Positions 25,845 through 34,864 of a DNA stretch of 57,860 nucleotides are shown here, piece after piece; within the stretch, counting starts at the first letter, position 1; the number at the start of each line of letters is the position of its first letter. The position numbers and the translations under genes are program-made. The notes beneath the pieces are model-generated. The model was not told the origin of the DNA. It did no database searches and saw only the letters and a list, made by a program, of their open reading frames with translations. Source of the DNA: an uncultured Bacteroidales bacterium (GTDB taxonomy: Bacteria; Bacteroidota; Bacteroidia; Bacteroidales; UBA932); assembly GCA_900316525.1 (NCBI GenBank), contig ONDF01000030.1, positions 1 through 57,860 on the forward strand, written 5' to 3'.

Positions 25845-27038
25845 CTACCGGAGCCAGTTTTCCGGGTTCTGCGGCGCCCGTTCCTTCCACAGTTCGAAGT
25901 GGAACTGATCCTCGCCGGAAAGGGTGTCCACGGTACCGAGGGCCTGCCCGGTCTTCACCTTGTCGCCGGCCTTGACGGAGACCGACTTGAGCTTGCAGTA
26001 GAAGGTGAAATAGGACCCGTGCTGGACCAGGACGCACTGGTTGTAGCCCGGGATGACGACCACCTGCGCGACGGTGCCGTCGAAGACCGCATGGGCCTGG
26101 GCGCCGCGGGAGACGGCGAGGGTGACGCCGTTGTTGAACGGCAGCTTGACATTCTTGTACACCGGGTGGTAGTGCTGGCCGTAGGACTCGATGACCGTGC
26201 CCTCGACGGGCCAGGGCAGGCGGCCCTTGTTGGCGGCGAAGCTGCTGGAGAGTTTCTCGTCGACGGCGGTGGAGGTGGTCTTCCCGCCCTTGGACGACTT
26301 GCTCCCGGACTTGGGTTTCGCGGTGGCCTTGCGGATGATGGCCGCGATCTCGCGGTTCAGGGCCTCCACCTCGCGGTTCTTCTTGCGAAGCTCGTCCTGG
26401 TACTTCCGGCGGTCCTTCTCGAGGCGGGCGACCAGGCTGGCGGACTCCCCTTCCTCGCCGCGGAGGGCGTCCACGTCGGCCTGCCGCTGGCCGCGCAGGG
26501 CCTGCGCCTCCTCCCGGAGCCCCGCGAGGCGCTCTTTCTCGAGTTCGAGCTCCGCAGCCGTCTCCTGGATGCGCTTCCCCTGCTCCGACATGTTCCGGGA
26601 CAGGCCTTTCAGATAGCCGAAGCGGCGGACGGCCTGGCCGATGTTCTCGCTGGAGAGGATATACATGTACCAGAGCCGGCTGTCGCGGTTCTTGTAGGCG
26701 CCCAGCACCAGGCGGTTATAGTAGAGGGATAGGGTGTCGTGCCGGGCCTGCAGGCGGTCGATTTCCTGCTGGCGGACCTTCATCGAATCGTCCAGGGCGC
26801 GGATCTCGCGGTCGCTTTCGGCGATGAGCTCCTGCCGGGCGGCGATCTTCCGCCGCACCAGCGAGAGGTCCGTCAGCGCCCGGCTCGACGAGCGGGCGTT
26901 GTCCTTGAGCTGGCGGTTTATGGCGGCGATCTCCTTCTCCAGCTGCGCCTTGCGGGATTCCTGGCGGCGGGTGTCCTGCGCGGACACCGCCGCCCCCACG
27001 AGGAGCAGCCCCAGGAAGATAGGAAGGAAACGCCTCAT
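25845..27038 (-). CDS. EnvC-like protein: coiled coil plus degenerate LytM (M23) domain
   Basis: A 397-residue exported protein (signal MRRFLPIFLGLLLVGAAVSAQ). Residues about 25-120 and 155-245 are heptad-rich coiled coils, and residues 270-397 are a LytM/peptidase M23 domain (KGRLPWPVEGTVIESYGQ, FDGTVAQVVVIPGYNQCV). The metal ligands of active M23 enzymes are missing: NNGVTLAV replaces the H-x-G-x-D motif and QFHFELW has only one His of H-x-H. This is the pattern of EnvC/NlpD-type activators of N-acetylmuramyl-L-alanine amidases rather than an enzyme. It overlaps the TPR gene by 4 bases (ATGA), so the two act together or at least are coupled. Confidence 0.88.
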   Translation of the reverse strand: MRRFLPIFLGLLLVGAAVSAQDTRRQESRKAQLEKEIAAINRQLKDNARSSSRALTDLSLVRRKIAARQELIAESDREIRALDDSMKVRQQEIDRLQARHDTLSLYYNRLVLGAYKNRDSRLWYMYILSSENIGQAVRRFGYLKGLSRNMSEQGKRIQETAAELELEKERLAGLREEAQALRGQRQADVDALRGEEGESASLVARLEKDRRKYQDELRKKNREVEALNREIAAIIRKATAKPKSGSKSSKGGKTTSTAVDEKLSSSFAANKGRLPWPVEGTVIESYGQHYHPVYKNVKLPFNNGVTLAVSRGAQAHAVFDGTVAQVVVIPGYNQCVLVQHGSYFTFYCKLKSVSVKAGDKVKTGQALGTVDTLSGEDQFHFELWKERAPQNPENWLR

Positions 27039-28720
27039 TTGCCGATGGCCTTGAGACGGGCGGCCACCCGCTGGTCCAGGTCGGGAATCTCCCCGTCCGT
27101 GTTCTTGGCCTTCGCCTGGTTCCAGTACACCTGCGCCAGGTCGTATTCGCCGAGGGCGTAGAGGACCTCGGCATAGTGGTCCAGCTGGACGGCGCTGTCC
27201 TTGCCGCCGTACAGCATCGCGTGCTTGAAGTACGGCTTCGCCTCCTTGTCCTTCCCCAGCAGATGCAGGATCCAGCCGTAGGTGTCCAGGTAGGTGGCGT
27301 TGTCGGGCTCGGCCTCGACCGTCTTCTTGGACATCGACAGGGCCTTCTTGAGCTGCTTGCCTTCCTCGCTCAGGTAATAGGCGTAGTTGTTCAGGACCGG
27401 CGCATAGGACGGGTCGATCTTCAGGGCCTTGTCATAGGCCTTGTAGGCCGATTTCGAATCCCCGAGCAGATGGTGCATGTCGCCGATCTGCGACCAGCAG
27501 CTCTTGACAAGATCTGTATTCTTGGGCTCCCGCGCGATCAGGTACCGGCAGTTCCGGATGACGGCGTCGTAGTCCTTCAGGTAATAGTTCGCGGAATTGA
27601 GATACTCCATGAAGCCCAGCTCCTGGAAGCGGTCGAAAGCGGCGATGCAGCGGTCCCGGACCTCGCCCCAGCGCTCGGCCATCATCAGGATCTGGATGCA
27701 GGAGACCGTCTGGTTCAGGCTCTCGGGATGGAGGTCGGCCGCTTTCGTGAAGCAGTCCACGCCCTTGTCCAGCCGGCCGGTCGCGTAGTAGTAGCCGCCG
27801 GCGGTGGCCAGGGCCGTCGTATCGGACGGATGCCGCTCCACGAGGCGGTCCACCACCTCGTCGAAACCGTCGCGGTGCAGGTTGATGAGCTTCGGGTCCA
27901 GGCTGCGCACCACATTGCCCACATACATTCCCTTGGCCTGCACGGGAACGTTCTCATTTTCAATAAATTCGTCCAGCGTGGCGAAGTACTCGGGATACCG
28001 GCGGCCGAGGCGGTACACCTCGGACTTGCCCAGGATGGCGGGGACGTAGTCGCTCTGCGTCCGGAGCGCCTCGTCGTAGCAGGCGAGCGAGAGGGAGTCC
28101 CGGTGTTCGGAGAGATAGTAGTCGCCCATCATCGACAGGATGGAAGGGGACGTGAACTGGTCGTTGAAGTCCACGAGGGCCTGGATGGCCTCGTCGTCGC
28201 GGCCAAGCTGCCGCAGGATGTCGTACCGGGTCTGGACGGCCTGTTCGCTGGGACCGGCGGTCTTCTCGATGTCGTCGAGGGCGCGGAGGGCCTTCTCGAA
28301 CTCCTGTTTCTTGAGATACAGGTTCAGGAGGTCGTACAGGACCTCCGTCTTGTCCGGGAACTCCGACAGGATGCTCTCGTCCATCTGGATGACCATGTCG
28401 TCCTCGCCGGCGGCGTGATAGAGGTCCGCCAGGCGGCGCTTGTACCAGTAGTTGTGCGGGTCCAGCTCCACGGCCTTGCGGAAGTGGGCGGCCGCCGCGT
28501 CGGCGTCGCCCAGCATCGCCTCGTCCAGGCCCAGGTAATACCAGACGGCGTCGTTGTCGGGAGCCGCCTTGGAAAGGGTCTGGAGCAGGGTGCGGGACTG
28601 CGCGTAGTTGCGGTTATTGTAGAGGGCCACCGCATCCATCAGCTGGTTTTCTACGTTCTGCGCAAAGGCGAGGGAACTCAGCAGAAAGAGCAGGCCGGCC
28701 AGCAAAATCCTTCTTCTCAT
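27035..28720 (-). CDS. Exported TPR-repeat protein
   Basis: About 561 residues. The start at 28720 is chosen because MRRRILLAGLLFLLSSLAFAQ is a good signal peptide; an in-frame ATG at 28744 is the alternative. The rest is a long series of tetratricopeptide repeats, for example DNDAVWYYLGLDEAMLGDAD-type, HYNWY-like helices and DPSYAPVLNNYAYYLSEEGK near the C-terminus. It has no catalytic motif and no further membrane segment, so it is probably a periplasmic or lipid-free scaffold. A -7 box (28756-28763) lies directly upstream. The stop overlaps the EnvC-like gene, which suggests a role in envelope or septum assembly (inference). Confidence 0.87.
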   Translation of the reverse strand: MRRRILLAGLLFLLSSLAFAQNVENQLMDAVALYNNRNYAQSRTLLQTLSKAAPDNDAVWYYLGLDEAMLGDADAAAAHFRKAVELDPHNYWYKRRLADLYHAAGEDDMVIQMDESILSEFPDKTEVLYDLLNLYLKKQEFEKALRALDDIEKTAGPSEQAVQTRYDILRQLGRDDEAIQALVDFNDQFTSPSILSMMGDYYLSEHRDSLSLACYDEALRTQSDYVPAILGKSEVYRLGRRYPEYFATLDEFIENENVPVQAKGMYVGNVVRSLDPKLINLHRDGFDEVVDRLVERHPSDTTALATAGGYYYATGRLDKGVDCFTKAADLHPESLNQTVSCIQILMMAERWGEVRDRCIAAFDRFQELGFMEYLNSANYYLKDYDAVIRNCRYLIAREPKNTDLVKSCWSQIGDMHHLLGDSKSAYKAYDKALKIDPSYAPVLNNYAYYLSEEGKQLKKALSMSKKTVEAEPDNATYLDTYGWILHLLGKDKEAKPYFKHAMLYGGKDSAVQLDHYAEVLYALGEYDLAQVYWNQAKAKNTDGEIPDLDQRVAARLKAIGK

Positions 28721-28755
28721 GTTCGTTGACTGTCCGTTGTTCATAAGTCGACTTA

Positions 28756-28790
28756 CAAAAATAATACAAATCACGGAAAAAATTGCCAAA
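28756..28790 (-). promoter_or_regulatory. Promoter of the TPR-envC operon
   Basis: On the minus strand TATTTTTG (28756-28763) matches TAnnTTTG and TTTGGC (28785-28790) lies 21 bases upstream as a -33 element. Confidence 0.6.
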
Positions 28791-28820
28791 TTTGTGTTCG
28801 CATACTTTTTTCCAGGGTGG

Positions 28821-29423
28821 ATGAAACGTTTGAGCGTCAAATTGCATCTTATTACCTGGACGACAACCGATGATCCCCCTGCGGGCGGCAGTTCCCTGGA
28901 ACAACTGGTTCCGGCCTGCCGGAGCGGCGACCGGAAAGCGCAGAAGCGCCTGTTCGACGCCCTCGCCCCCAAGATGATGGCACTCTGCCTCCGTTACACC
29001 GGAGACCGGCCCACGGCCGAGGACGTGCTCCAGGACGGCTTCATCACGTTGTTTTCCAGGCTCGACAGCTATTCGGGGGCAGGGTCCTTCGAAGGCTGGG
29101 CCCGACGGATCTTTGTCAATACTGCCCTGATGCATTTGCGGAAGACGGACGCCCTGAAACTCAGTGACGACATCGAAGAAGCGCGCAAGCTTTTCACGGA
29201 GGAGGCTACGCCCGTCCAGAAGATGGGATACCGCGAACTGATGGCCCTCATCGAGCGGCTTCCCGCCGACGCCCGTACCGTCTTCAACATGTACGTGATC
29301 GAAGGATATTCCCACAAGGAAATAGCGGAAGCGCTGGGGTTCAACGAAGCGACCTCGCGTTCCAAGCTCCAGCGGGCGCGGATCAGGCTGCAGGAAATGA
29401 TCAAGGAACAGGAGAAAAAATGA
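28821..29423 (+). CDS. ECF-type RNA polymerase sigma factor
   Basis: A 200-residue sigma-70 family protein with only regions 2 and 4. Region 2: LVPACRSGDRKAQKRLFD, CLRYTGDRPTAEDVLQDGFI and SFEGWARRIFVN. Region 4: LIERLPADARTVFNMYVIEG, then YSHKEIAEALGFNEATSRSK. The start at 28821 gives the usual short N-terminus; the frame upstream lies within the promoter region. It overlaps the next gene by 4 bases (ATGA). The partner has an anti-sigma-like N-terminus, so this is a sigma/anti-sigma pair of the Bacteroidota type, controlling an unknown regulon. Confidence 0.95.
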   Translation: MKRLSVKLHLITWTTTDDPPAGGSSLEQLVPACRSGDRKAQKRLFDALAPKMMALCLRYTGDRPTAEDVLQDGFITLFSRLDSYSGAGSFEGWARRIFVNTALMHLRKTDALKLSDDIEEARKLFTEEATPVQKMGYRELMALIERLPADARTVFNMYVIEGYSHKEIAEALGFNEATSRSKLQRARIRLQEMIKEQEKK

Positions 29424-30610
29424 AAGAGAACGAATTTGACATATATGTAAGGAACCTGATGGCGGGAGCGGAGGAATCCGTCTCGCCGGACGTGTGGAAG
29501 GGCGTGGAGGCCGGCTTGGACCGGGCCGCCCGGAAGCGTACGGTTCCCGTGTGGCTCTGGCGCGGCGTAGCCGCCGCTGCCGTCGCTGCCGCCGCGGCCG
29601 CCCGACCTGCGCAGAACCTTTCTAACCAACCAACCATACAACAACCCGTCGCCCAGGCGACAGACGCCCCTCTTCCGGCTGTTACCCAGCCGGAAGAGGA
29701 CGACGTCACCCCGATCCAGAAGCAGGCTGTCCGGCTGCAGGGCCGCGTCGCCCAGGTCCTGGAGGTCCCCGTCGCCCCCGAGGCGTCGGAGGAGCTCCCC
29801 GTGACCGTGGACGCGCCCGAGGAGCCGGCCGCCCGCCGTCCGGACACTGCGATCAAACCCGACGCGAACGCGCAGGACGCTTTCGCCTCCGATGACGAGG
29901 CCCTGCGCCAGCTCGCCTTCGAGGAACACCGGACGCACCGCAAGGGCGAAATGTCCATGAGCGTCCTCGGGACCCTCCAGTCCAACACCCGGCCCGACGG
30001 CCCCGTCAACAAGGTCCGCCGGACGTCCGGTTCCTTCTTCGTGCCCGCGCCCACCAAGCCCGGCATCTCCCGCGAAGGCACCGAGTTCAGCTTCGGCCTT
30101 CCGGTGTCCGCCGGTATCGGCCTGCGGTACGACTTCAATCCCCGCTGGGGCATCGGCACGGGCGTCGTGTACACGAACCTGAGCCGCTCCTTCCTGGGCG
30201 ATTACGGCAAGGAACTCGAGGACGGCTCGATCGCCACGCTCTACGACACGGACATCACCAACCAGCAGCACTATATCGGCATTCCGGTCAACGTGTTCTT
30301 CAACATCGTGAACACCGGCAACTGGAACTTCCACGTCCGCCTGGACGGCATGGGCGAGAAGTTGGTGGACAACCACTTCCTCATCCACGACAGCGCTGGG
30401 GACCTCCATCTCCACCAGAAGGCGGAAGGCCTGCAGTTCTCCGCCGGCGTGGGCGTCGGTCTCGAGTTCAAGTTCTCCCCGAACGTGGGCATCTACTTCG
30501 ATCCCACCCTCCGGTACTACTTCAACGGCAACCAGCCGCGCTCCATCCGGACCATCCAGCCGCTGCGGATGGACTTCGAAGCGGGCCTGAGGTTCTCCCT
30601 CGGAAGATAA
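29420..30610 (+). CDS. Putative anti-sigma-like N-terminus fused to an outer-membrane-type barrel
   Basis: A 396-residue protein. Residues 1-40 (KENEFDIYVRNLMAGAEESV, VSPDVWKGVEAGLD) resemble the cytoplasmic start of Bacteroidota anti-sigma proteins. A single membrane helix follows (WLWRGVAAAAVAAAAAA), then a Pro/Glu/Ala-rich linker to about residue 190. The C-terminal 210 residues form a barrel-like domain with repeated aromatic strands (IGLRYDFNPRWGIGTGVVYT, FSAGVGVGLEFKF, DFEAGLRFSLGR). It overlaps the sigma gene and is followed by a terminator. An inner-membrane helix combined with an outer-membrane-type barrel is topologically odd; the protein may span the periplasm or the helix may not insert. 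Confidence 0.8.
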   Translation: MKENEFDIYVRNLMAGAEESVSPDVWKGVEAGLDRAARKRTVPVWLWRGVAAAAVAAAAAARPAQNLSNQPTIQQPVAQATDAPLPAVTQPEEDDVTPIQKQAVRLQGRVAQVLEVPVAPEASEELPVTVDAPEEPAARRPDTAIKPDANAQDAFASDDEALRQLAFEEHRTHRKGEMSMSVLGTLQSNTRPDGPVNKVRRTSGSFFVPAPTKPGISREGTEFSFGLPVSAGIGLRYDFNPRWGIGTGVVYTNLSRSFLGDYGKELEDGSIATLYDTDITNQQHYIGIPVNVFFNIVNTGNWNFHVRLDGMGEKLVDNHFLIHDSAGDLHLHQKAEGLQFSAGVGVGLEFKFSPNVGIYFDPTLRYYFNGNQPRSIRTIQPLRMDFEAGLRFSLGR

Positions 30611-30632
30611 GAAACAAATAATCCATATACTG

Positions 30633-30669
30633 AAACAACACAAGTTATCAACCGCTTGTGTTGTTTTTC
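30633..30669 (+). terminator. Rho-independent terminator of the sigma operon
   Basis: A 12-bp stem aaacaacacaag / cttgtgttgttt with a 10-base loop, followed by further T. It closes the sigma factor operon. Confidence 0.88.
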
Positions 30670-30703
30670 GTTTCGGGGCGCTATCTTGGCCGAAAAAACG
30701 GAT

Positions 30704-31903
30704 ATGCGCAACCCCATCGGCACCATCGGCCTCGCCCTCCTCGCGGCGGCCTGCATCCGGGACCCCCTGTTTCCCGGCACCCCCAGAAGCTCCCACGAAC
30801 CCGGCGGCGGACGCCGGCCGGATTCCACCGCCACAGACACGCCCCTCCCGGGAGAGCACGTGTACCTTACCGCCGTCCGCTTCCCGGACGGATATGCCTG
30901 GGACCTGGACACCTGCGCCGTGGACGGGGAGGTCCGGATCGACCTGTACCGCGACGGAGAGAGAGTCCGGAGCCTTCCGGCGGGCGCAAGCGTGCACCCG
31001 GACATGCACCGGTACATGGGCGGACATCTTTACCTGGACTGGTCCACGGACACGGAAACCATCGTCTCCCGGGACGGGGCGGAACTGTTCCGATTCGAGG
31101 GAAGGGAGTCCCTCCGGGGCTTCCTGGTCCGGGAGGACGGGGTCCATACCCTCGGCCAGGACCGGGACGGGAGCGGCTTCACCTACCGGATCGACGGGCG
31201 CATCCTGTACCGGAGCGAGACGGGCGCCGTCCTGGGCGGCCCGGAGGCGTCCGGAACGCCCGGCGGCGCCTTCTCGGAAGCCGGGGAAGATGTCTACTAC
31301 GTCTGCTGCCTGCCGTCGGAAAGGGGCCGGGAATTCCATGTGATGCGGAATGCGGAACGATACCGATCCTTTCCGGCGTCCGAGGGGACGCAGGACGTCC
31401 TCGTCGCCGGCGGAACCGTTTCCCGCGTGCGCTCGAAGCCCCGCAGCCTGGTCCTGGAAGTGGACGGAAAAGAGACCCGGCTGCCGCTCGGCGGCGGAGA
31501 GTACTGTCTCTGGAGCCGGCTCGCGGCCTGGGAAGACGACGTCCTGGCCCTGGTCTGCGCCCAGAGTTCCGGCGGAAAACGGTATTTCCTGCAGACCGCC
31601 GGCGGGAAGACGTTCTCCCCGATGCCGGGCGAAACGGTCTCGGACGTGCTGGCCGACGGCCGGCGGATGGGATGGACCGTCACCGACGGGCGGGGCGACC
31701 TGCTGCGCGTGCGCTGGAGCGACGGCGGGGTGACGGAAGGGACGGGCGGTTTCCTCGTCTCCGGCCGCTGCGCCCTGCTCCGCGGCGGGCGTCTTTTCCT
31801 CGCCCTGACCGGCCGCGACGGCGCGCCAAATCGCTTCCAGGAGGACGGGGTGCATACCGACATCCCTTTCAACGGCTATTTCACGTCGGTTACTGTGGAA
31901 TAA
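30704..31903 (+). CDS. Hypothetical lipoprotein, possible beta-propeller
   Basis: A 399-residue lipoprotein. The ATG at 30704 begins a short signal with a lipobox (IGLALLAAAC); the frame upstream runs through the terminator. The mature protein has many short repeated beta segments of the type GxxLYRSETG, DGKETRLPLGGGE and DGRGDLLRVRWSDGG, which suggests a beta-propeller, but I cannot define blades with certainty. No known family recognised. It lies directly before ispE and after the sigma-operon terminator. A weak -7-like box (TATCTTGG near 30682) may drive it. Unusually rich in Arg and Gly, in line with the high GC of the region. Confidence 0.7.
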   Translation: MRNPIGTIGLALLAAACIRDPLFPGTPRSSHEPGGGRRPDSTATDTPLPGEHVYLTAVRFPDGYAWDLDTCAVDGEVRIDLYRDGERVRSLPAGASVHPDMHRYMGGHLYLDWSTDTETIVSRDGAELFRFEGRESLRGFLVREDGVHTLGQDRDGSGFTYRIDGRILYRSETGAVLGGPEASGTPGGAFSEAGEDVYYVCCLPSERGREFHVMRNAERYRSFPASEGTQDVLVAGGTVSRVRSKPRSLVLEVDGKETRLPLGGGEYCLWSRLAAWEDDVLALVCAQSSGGKRYFLQTAGGKTFSPMPGETVSDVLADGRRMGWTVTDGRGDLLRVRWSDGGVTEGTGGFLVSGRCALLRGGRLFLALTGRDGAPNRFQEDGVHTDIPFNGYFTSVTVE

Positions 31904-31908
31904 TTTGC

Positions 31909-31916
31909 TATCTTTG
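31909..31916 (+). promoter_or_regulatory. -7 box for a leaderless ispE transcript
   Basis: TATCTTTG ends 5 bases before the ispE ATG, the same spacing as at queH. Transcription would start at or next to the start codon. Confidence 0.65.
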
Positions 31917-31921
31917 CGGGT

Positions 31922-32761
31922 ATGATCGCGTACCCGAACGTCAAGCTGAACCTGGGGCTCCATGTCCTCCGCCGCCGCCCGGACGGCTACCATGACCTGG
32001 ACACCCTCTTTGTCCCCTATACCGGCCTCCACGACACGCTGGAAATCATTACCGGCGACGACTACAGCCGCACGTCGGCCCATCTCCAGGAGACGTATTC
32101 CGGCACGCAGCTCGCCCAGGGCATCTCGCCCGACGGCAAGCTCCTGATCACCCTCGCCCGGAAAGAAGGCGTGGACTGGGAACCGCTGAAGGACCTGACA
32201 GCCCGCGCGTACGGCCTGCTGGCGGAGCAGTACAAACTGCCGCCGATGAAGATCTACCTGGAGAAGACCTCGCCCGTGGGCGCCGGCCTCGGCGGGGGCA
32301 GCGCCGACGCGGCCTTCGCCCTCCGGATGATCGCGGAGCTCGCCGGCCTGGACCTCTCGGACGCGGAACTCGCCGCGTACGCCGCCCGGCTCGGCAGCGA
32401 CTGCGCCTTCTTTGTCTACAACCGGCCCATGCTCGGCTCCGGCCGCGGGGAAATCCTGGAACCCTTCGACATCGACCTTTCCGGCTGCCGGGTGGAAGTG
32501 ACCGTCCCGGAGGGCATCGCCGTGTCCACGGCCGACGCCTACCGCGGCATCGTCCCGCAGGAACGCGAGAAGCCGCTGCGCGAAATCCTGGCCCGCCCCG
32601 TCGAAGAATGGAAGGACGTCCTGGTAAACGATTTCGAAACCACCGTCTTCGCCAAATACCCGCGCCTCGCGGAAATCAAGCAGTCCCTCTACGACGCCGG
32701 CGCCGTCTATGCGGCCATGTCCGGCAGCGGCTCCGCCCTTTTTGCCCTCTATCGGAAATAA
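31922..32761 (+). CDS. ispE: 4-diphosphocytidyl-2-C-methyl-D-erythritol kinase
   Basis: A 279-residue GHMP kinase of the MEP pathway for isoprenoid precursors, phosphorylating the 2-hydroxyl of CDP-ME. The N-terminus has the family start YPNVKLNLGLHVLRRRPDGY with the catalytic-region Lys, the ATP-binding loop is PVGAGLGGGSADAA, and the C-terminal motif reads AAMSGSGSALFALY. Length and order are normal for IspE. The start at 31922 sits 5 bases after a -7 box. The downstream YifB gene follows after 95 bases. Confidence 0.95.
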   Translation: MIAYPNVKLNLGLHVLRRRPDGYHDLDTLFVPYTGLHDTLEIITGDDYSRTSAHLQETYSGTQLAQGISPDGKLLITLARKEGVDWEPLKDLTARAYGLLAEQYKLPPMKIYLEKTSPVGAGLGGGSADAAFALRMIAELAGLDLSDAELAAYAARLGSDCAFFVYNRPMLGSGRGEILEPFDIDLSGCRVEVTVPEGIAVSTADAYRGIVPQEREKPLREILARPVEEWKDVLVNDFETTVFAKYPRLAEIKQSLYDAGAVYAAMSGSGSALFALYRK

Positions 32762-32856
32762 TGTTTCTTTGAAACAACCGAAAAGATTTCGCCACATTTT
32801 TACGTTTCTTGCCCCCGCTTCGGAAAGATATCCGTAGGTTCGGGCAAAAACGGAAT

Positions 32857-34422
32857 ATGCTGGTATATGTACATGGAGCGAAGTGCGTCGGAATCGAGGC
32901 GGTTCCGGTGACGGTGGAGGTGGATATCACCCTGGGAATCGGGATCCATCTGGTGGGACTGGCCGATGCAGCAGTGAAAGAGAGCCTGCTGCGAACAGTA
33001 ACGGCCCTGCAGGCGAAGGGATTCCGCATCCCCGGAAAGAAAATTGTCATCAATCTGGCGCCGGCCGACCTGCATAAGCAGGGAAGCGGGTACGACGTAC
33101 CCATCGCCCTGGGAATTATCGCCGCCTCGGAGCAACGGGCCTTGCCGGGGCTGGAGAAGTACCTGATCATGGGCGAGCTGGGCCTGGACGGGAGCATCCG
33201 CTATGTGGCCGGAACCCTGCCAATGGTGGAACTCGCCGTCCAGAGAGGGTTCAAGGGCGCCATCCTGCCGGAACGGTCCGCGCTGGAGGCGGTGGACTTC
33301 GACGAGGCGCTGGTGTACGGCGTCCGGACGCTGGACGACGTCCTCCGCATCCTGGAAGAAAAGGAGGATTCCTCGGACCTCCTCATCTGGAATACCGAAT
33401 GCTACGGCGCCGCACTCCGGGAGGAGCAGGAGCGGCCCGTGACGGCCGACTACATGGACTTTGCCGACATTCTGGGGCAGGAAAGCGCGAAGCGAGGGGT
33501 AGAAATAGCGGCGGCCGGCGGACATAACCTCATTTTCATCGGCGCTCCCGGCTCGGGCAAGAGTTCCATGGCGAAGGCCATGGCGGGCATCTTGCCGCCG
33601 ATGACGCGGGAAGAATCATCCGTCACCAGCAAAATCTGGTCGGTGGCGGGCAAAACAACGGGGCACCTGGGGCTCATGCGGCGACGGCCGTTCCGCGCCC
33701 CGCACATTTCGGCCTCCAAGGCGGCCATCCTGGGCGGGGGTAGCGGGGAGAACATCCTGCCGGGGGAAGTGAGTCTGGCATCGGGCGGCGTCCTCTTTGC
33801 CGACGAGTTCTGCGAAGCCCCTAAATCCACGCTGGAAGCCCTCCGGGGGCCGTTGGAGGACCGCAAAGTCACCATCTCCCGCCTCAAGGCGAAGATTGTC
33901 TACCCCGCCTCCTTCATGCTCGTCGCCGCCTCCAATCCCTGCCCCTGCGGCTACTACGGCGAGGGCGAGCGCTGCACCTGCTCCGTCGGCGCGCGTGCCG
34001 CCTACCTCTCGAAGCTAAGCGGGCCAATCATGGACCGCATCGACCTGCAGCTCTGGATTCACCCCGTGCAGACCTCCGCCCTCATCGAGGGGCGCAAGGG
34101 CGAGCCCTCCGCCGCCATCGCCGCCCGGGTGCTGAAAGCCCGGAACGTCCAGCAGGCGCGCTTCGCCGGCACCGGCATCTTCACCAACGCGGAGATGTCC
34201 TCCAAGCTCCTGGAACGCTTCTGTCCCCTCTCCCCCGAATGCAAAGCCACGCTGGAGCGCATCATCGACCGCCTGGGCCTGTCCGCCCGCGCCTACACCC
34301 GCATCATCAAGATCGCCCGCACCATCGCCGACCTCGCCGGGCTCCCCGACATCCAGCCGGGGCATCTCCTCGAAGCCGCCGGCTACCGCTTCCTGGACCG
34401 GCGGAATATTCTGGATTTATGA
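32857..34422 (+). CDS. YifB/ComM-family Mg-chelatase-like AAA+ ATPase
   Basis: A 521-residue protein of the YifB/ComM family. The N-terminal ChlI-like domain starts at once (HGAKCVGIEAVPVTVEVDI, IGIHLVGLADAAVKES). The AAA+ domain has Walker A GAPGSGKSS at about 229-237, Walker B GGVLFADEF, and a sensor region AASNPCPCGYYG with a Cys cluster (GERCTC) that may bind metal. The C-terminal lid has AYTRIIKIARTIADLAG. In gamma-proteobacteria ComM is a branch-migration helicase in natural transformation; the role in Bacteroidota is less clear. The ATG at 32857 is taken because homologues begin with M-L-x-Y-x-H/S-G. Confidence 0.92.
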   Translation: MLVYVHGAKCVGIEAVPVTVEVDITLGIGIHLVGLADAAVKESLLRTVTALQAKGFRIPGKKIVINLAPADLHKQGSGYDVPIALGIIAASEQRALPGLEKYLIMGELGLDGSIRYVAGTLPMVELAVQRGFKGAILPERSALEAVDFDEALVYGVRTLDDVLRILEEKEDSSDLLIWNTECYGAALREEQERPVTADYMDFADILGQESAKRGVEIAAAGGHNLIFIGAPGSGKSSMAKAMAGILPPMTREESSVTSKIWSVAGKTTGHLGLMRRRPFRAPHISASKAAILGGGSGENILPGEVSLASGGVLFADEFCEAPKSTLEALRGPLEDRKVTISRLKAKIVYPASFMLVAASNPCPCGYYGEGERCTCSVGARAAYLSKLSGPIMDRIDLQLWIHPVQTSALIEGRKGEPSAAIAARVLKARNVQQARFAGTGIFTNAEMSSKLLERFCPLSPECKATLERIIDRLGLSARAYTRIIKIARTIADLAGLPDIQPGHLLEAAGYRFLDRRNILDL

Positions 34423-34423
34423 T

Positions 34424-34431
34424 TAACTTTG
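34424..34431 (+). promoter_or_regulatory. -7 box for tsaE
   Basis: TAACTTTG lies directly after the stop of the YifB gene and 7 bases before the tsaE ATG, implying a leaderless or nearly leaderless transcript. Confidence 0.55.
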
Positions 34432-34438
34432 CAGGGTC

Positions 34439-34864
34439 ATGATGCACGAAATCCATATCAAGGACCTGCAGGACCTGGACCGGGCCGCGGGGGAATTTCT
34501 CGAGGCCGTCGGGAATCACAAGCTGATTGCATTCTACGCGCCGATGGCGGCCGGAAAAACGACCTTCACGACGGCCGTGTGCAAGCGGCTCGGCGTAAGC
34601 GAGGATGCCGTGAGCTCCCCTACGTTCGCCATCGTGAACGAGTACCGCACCGGCTCGGGCGAGCCGATGTATCACTTCGATTTCTACCGGATCGAGCGGC
34701 TGGAGGAGGCCTTCGACATCGGCCTGTACGACTACCTGGACAGCGGCTGCCTGTGCCTGATGGAATGGCCGGAGAACATCGAGGAACTGCTCCCCGAGGA
34801 AACCCTCAAGGTACATATCCGGGTGAACCCGGACGCCTCCCGCACCCTTTCGTGGGAGGATTAA
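34439..34864 (+). CDS. tsaE: tRNA threonylcarbamoyladenosine biosynthesis ATPase TsaE
   Basis: A 141-residue P-loop ATPase needed for t6A37 synthesis in ANN-decoding tRNAs, working with TsaB, TsaC and TsaD. The Walker A region reads APMAAGKTTFT, a variant of the common G-x-x-G-A-G-K-T-T. VSSPTFAIVNEY, MYHFDFYRIE and LMEWPENIEELLP are hallmark segments of the family. Two adjacent ATG codons (34439 and 34442) could start it. Its stop overlaps tail to tail with the stop of the convergent cotH gene by 4 bases. The partner genes are not in this window. Confidence 0.93.
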   Translation: MMHEIHIKDLQDLDRAAGEFLEAVGNHKLIAFYAPMAAGKTTFTTAVCKRLGVSEDAVSSPTFAIVNEYRTGSGEPMYHFDFYRIERLEEAFDIGLYDYLDSGCLCLMEWPENIEELLPEETLKVHIRVNPDASRTLSWED

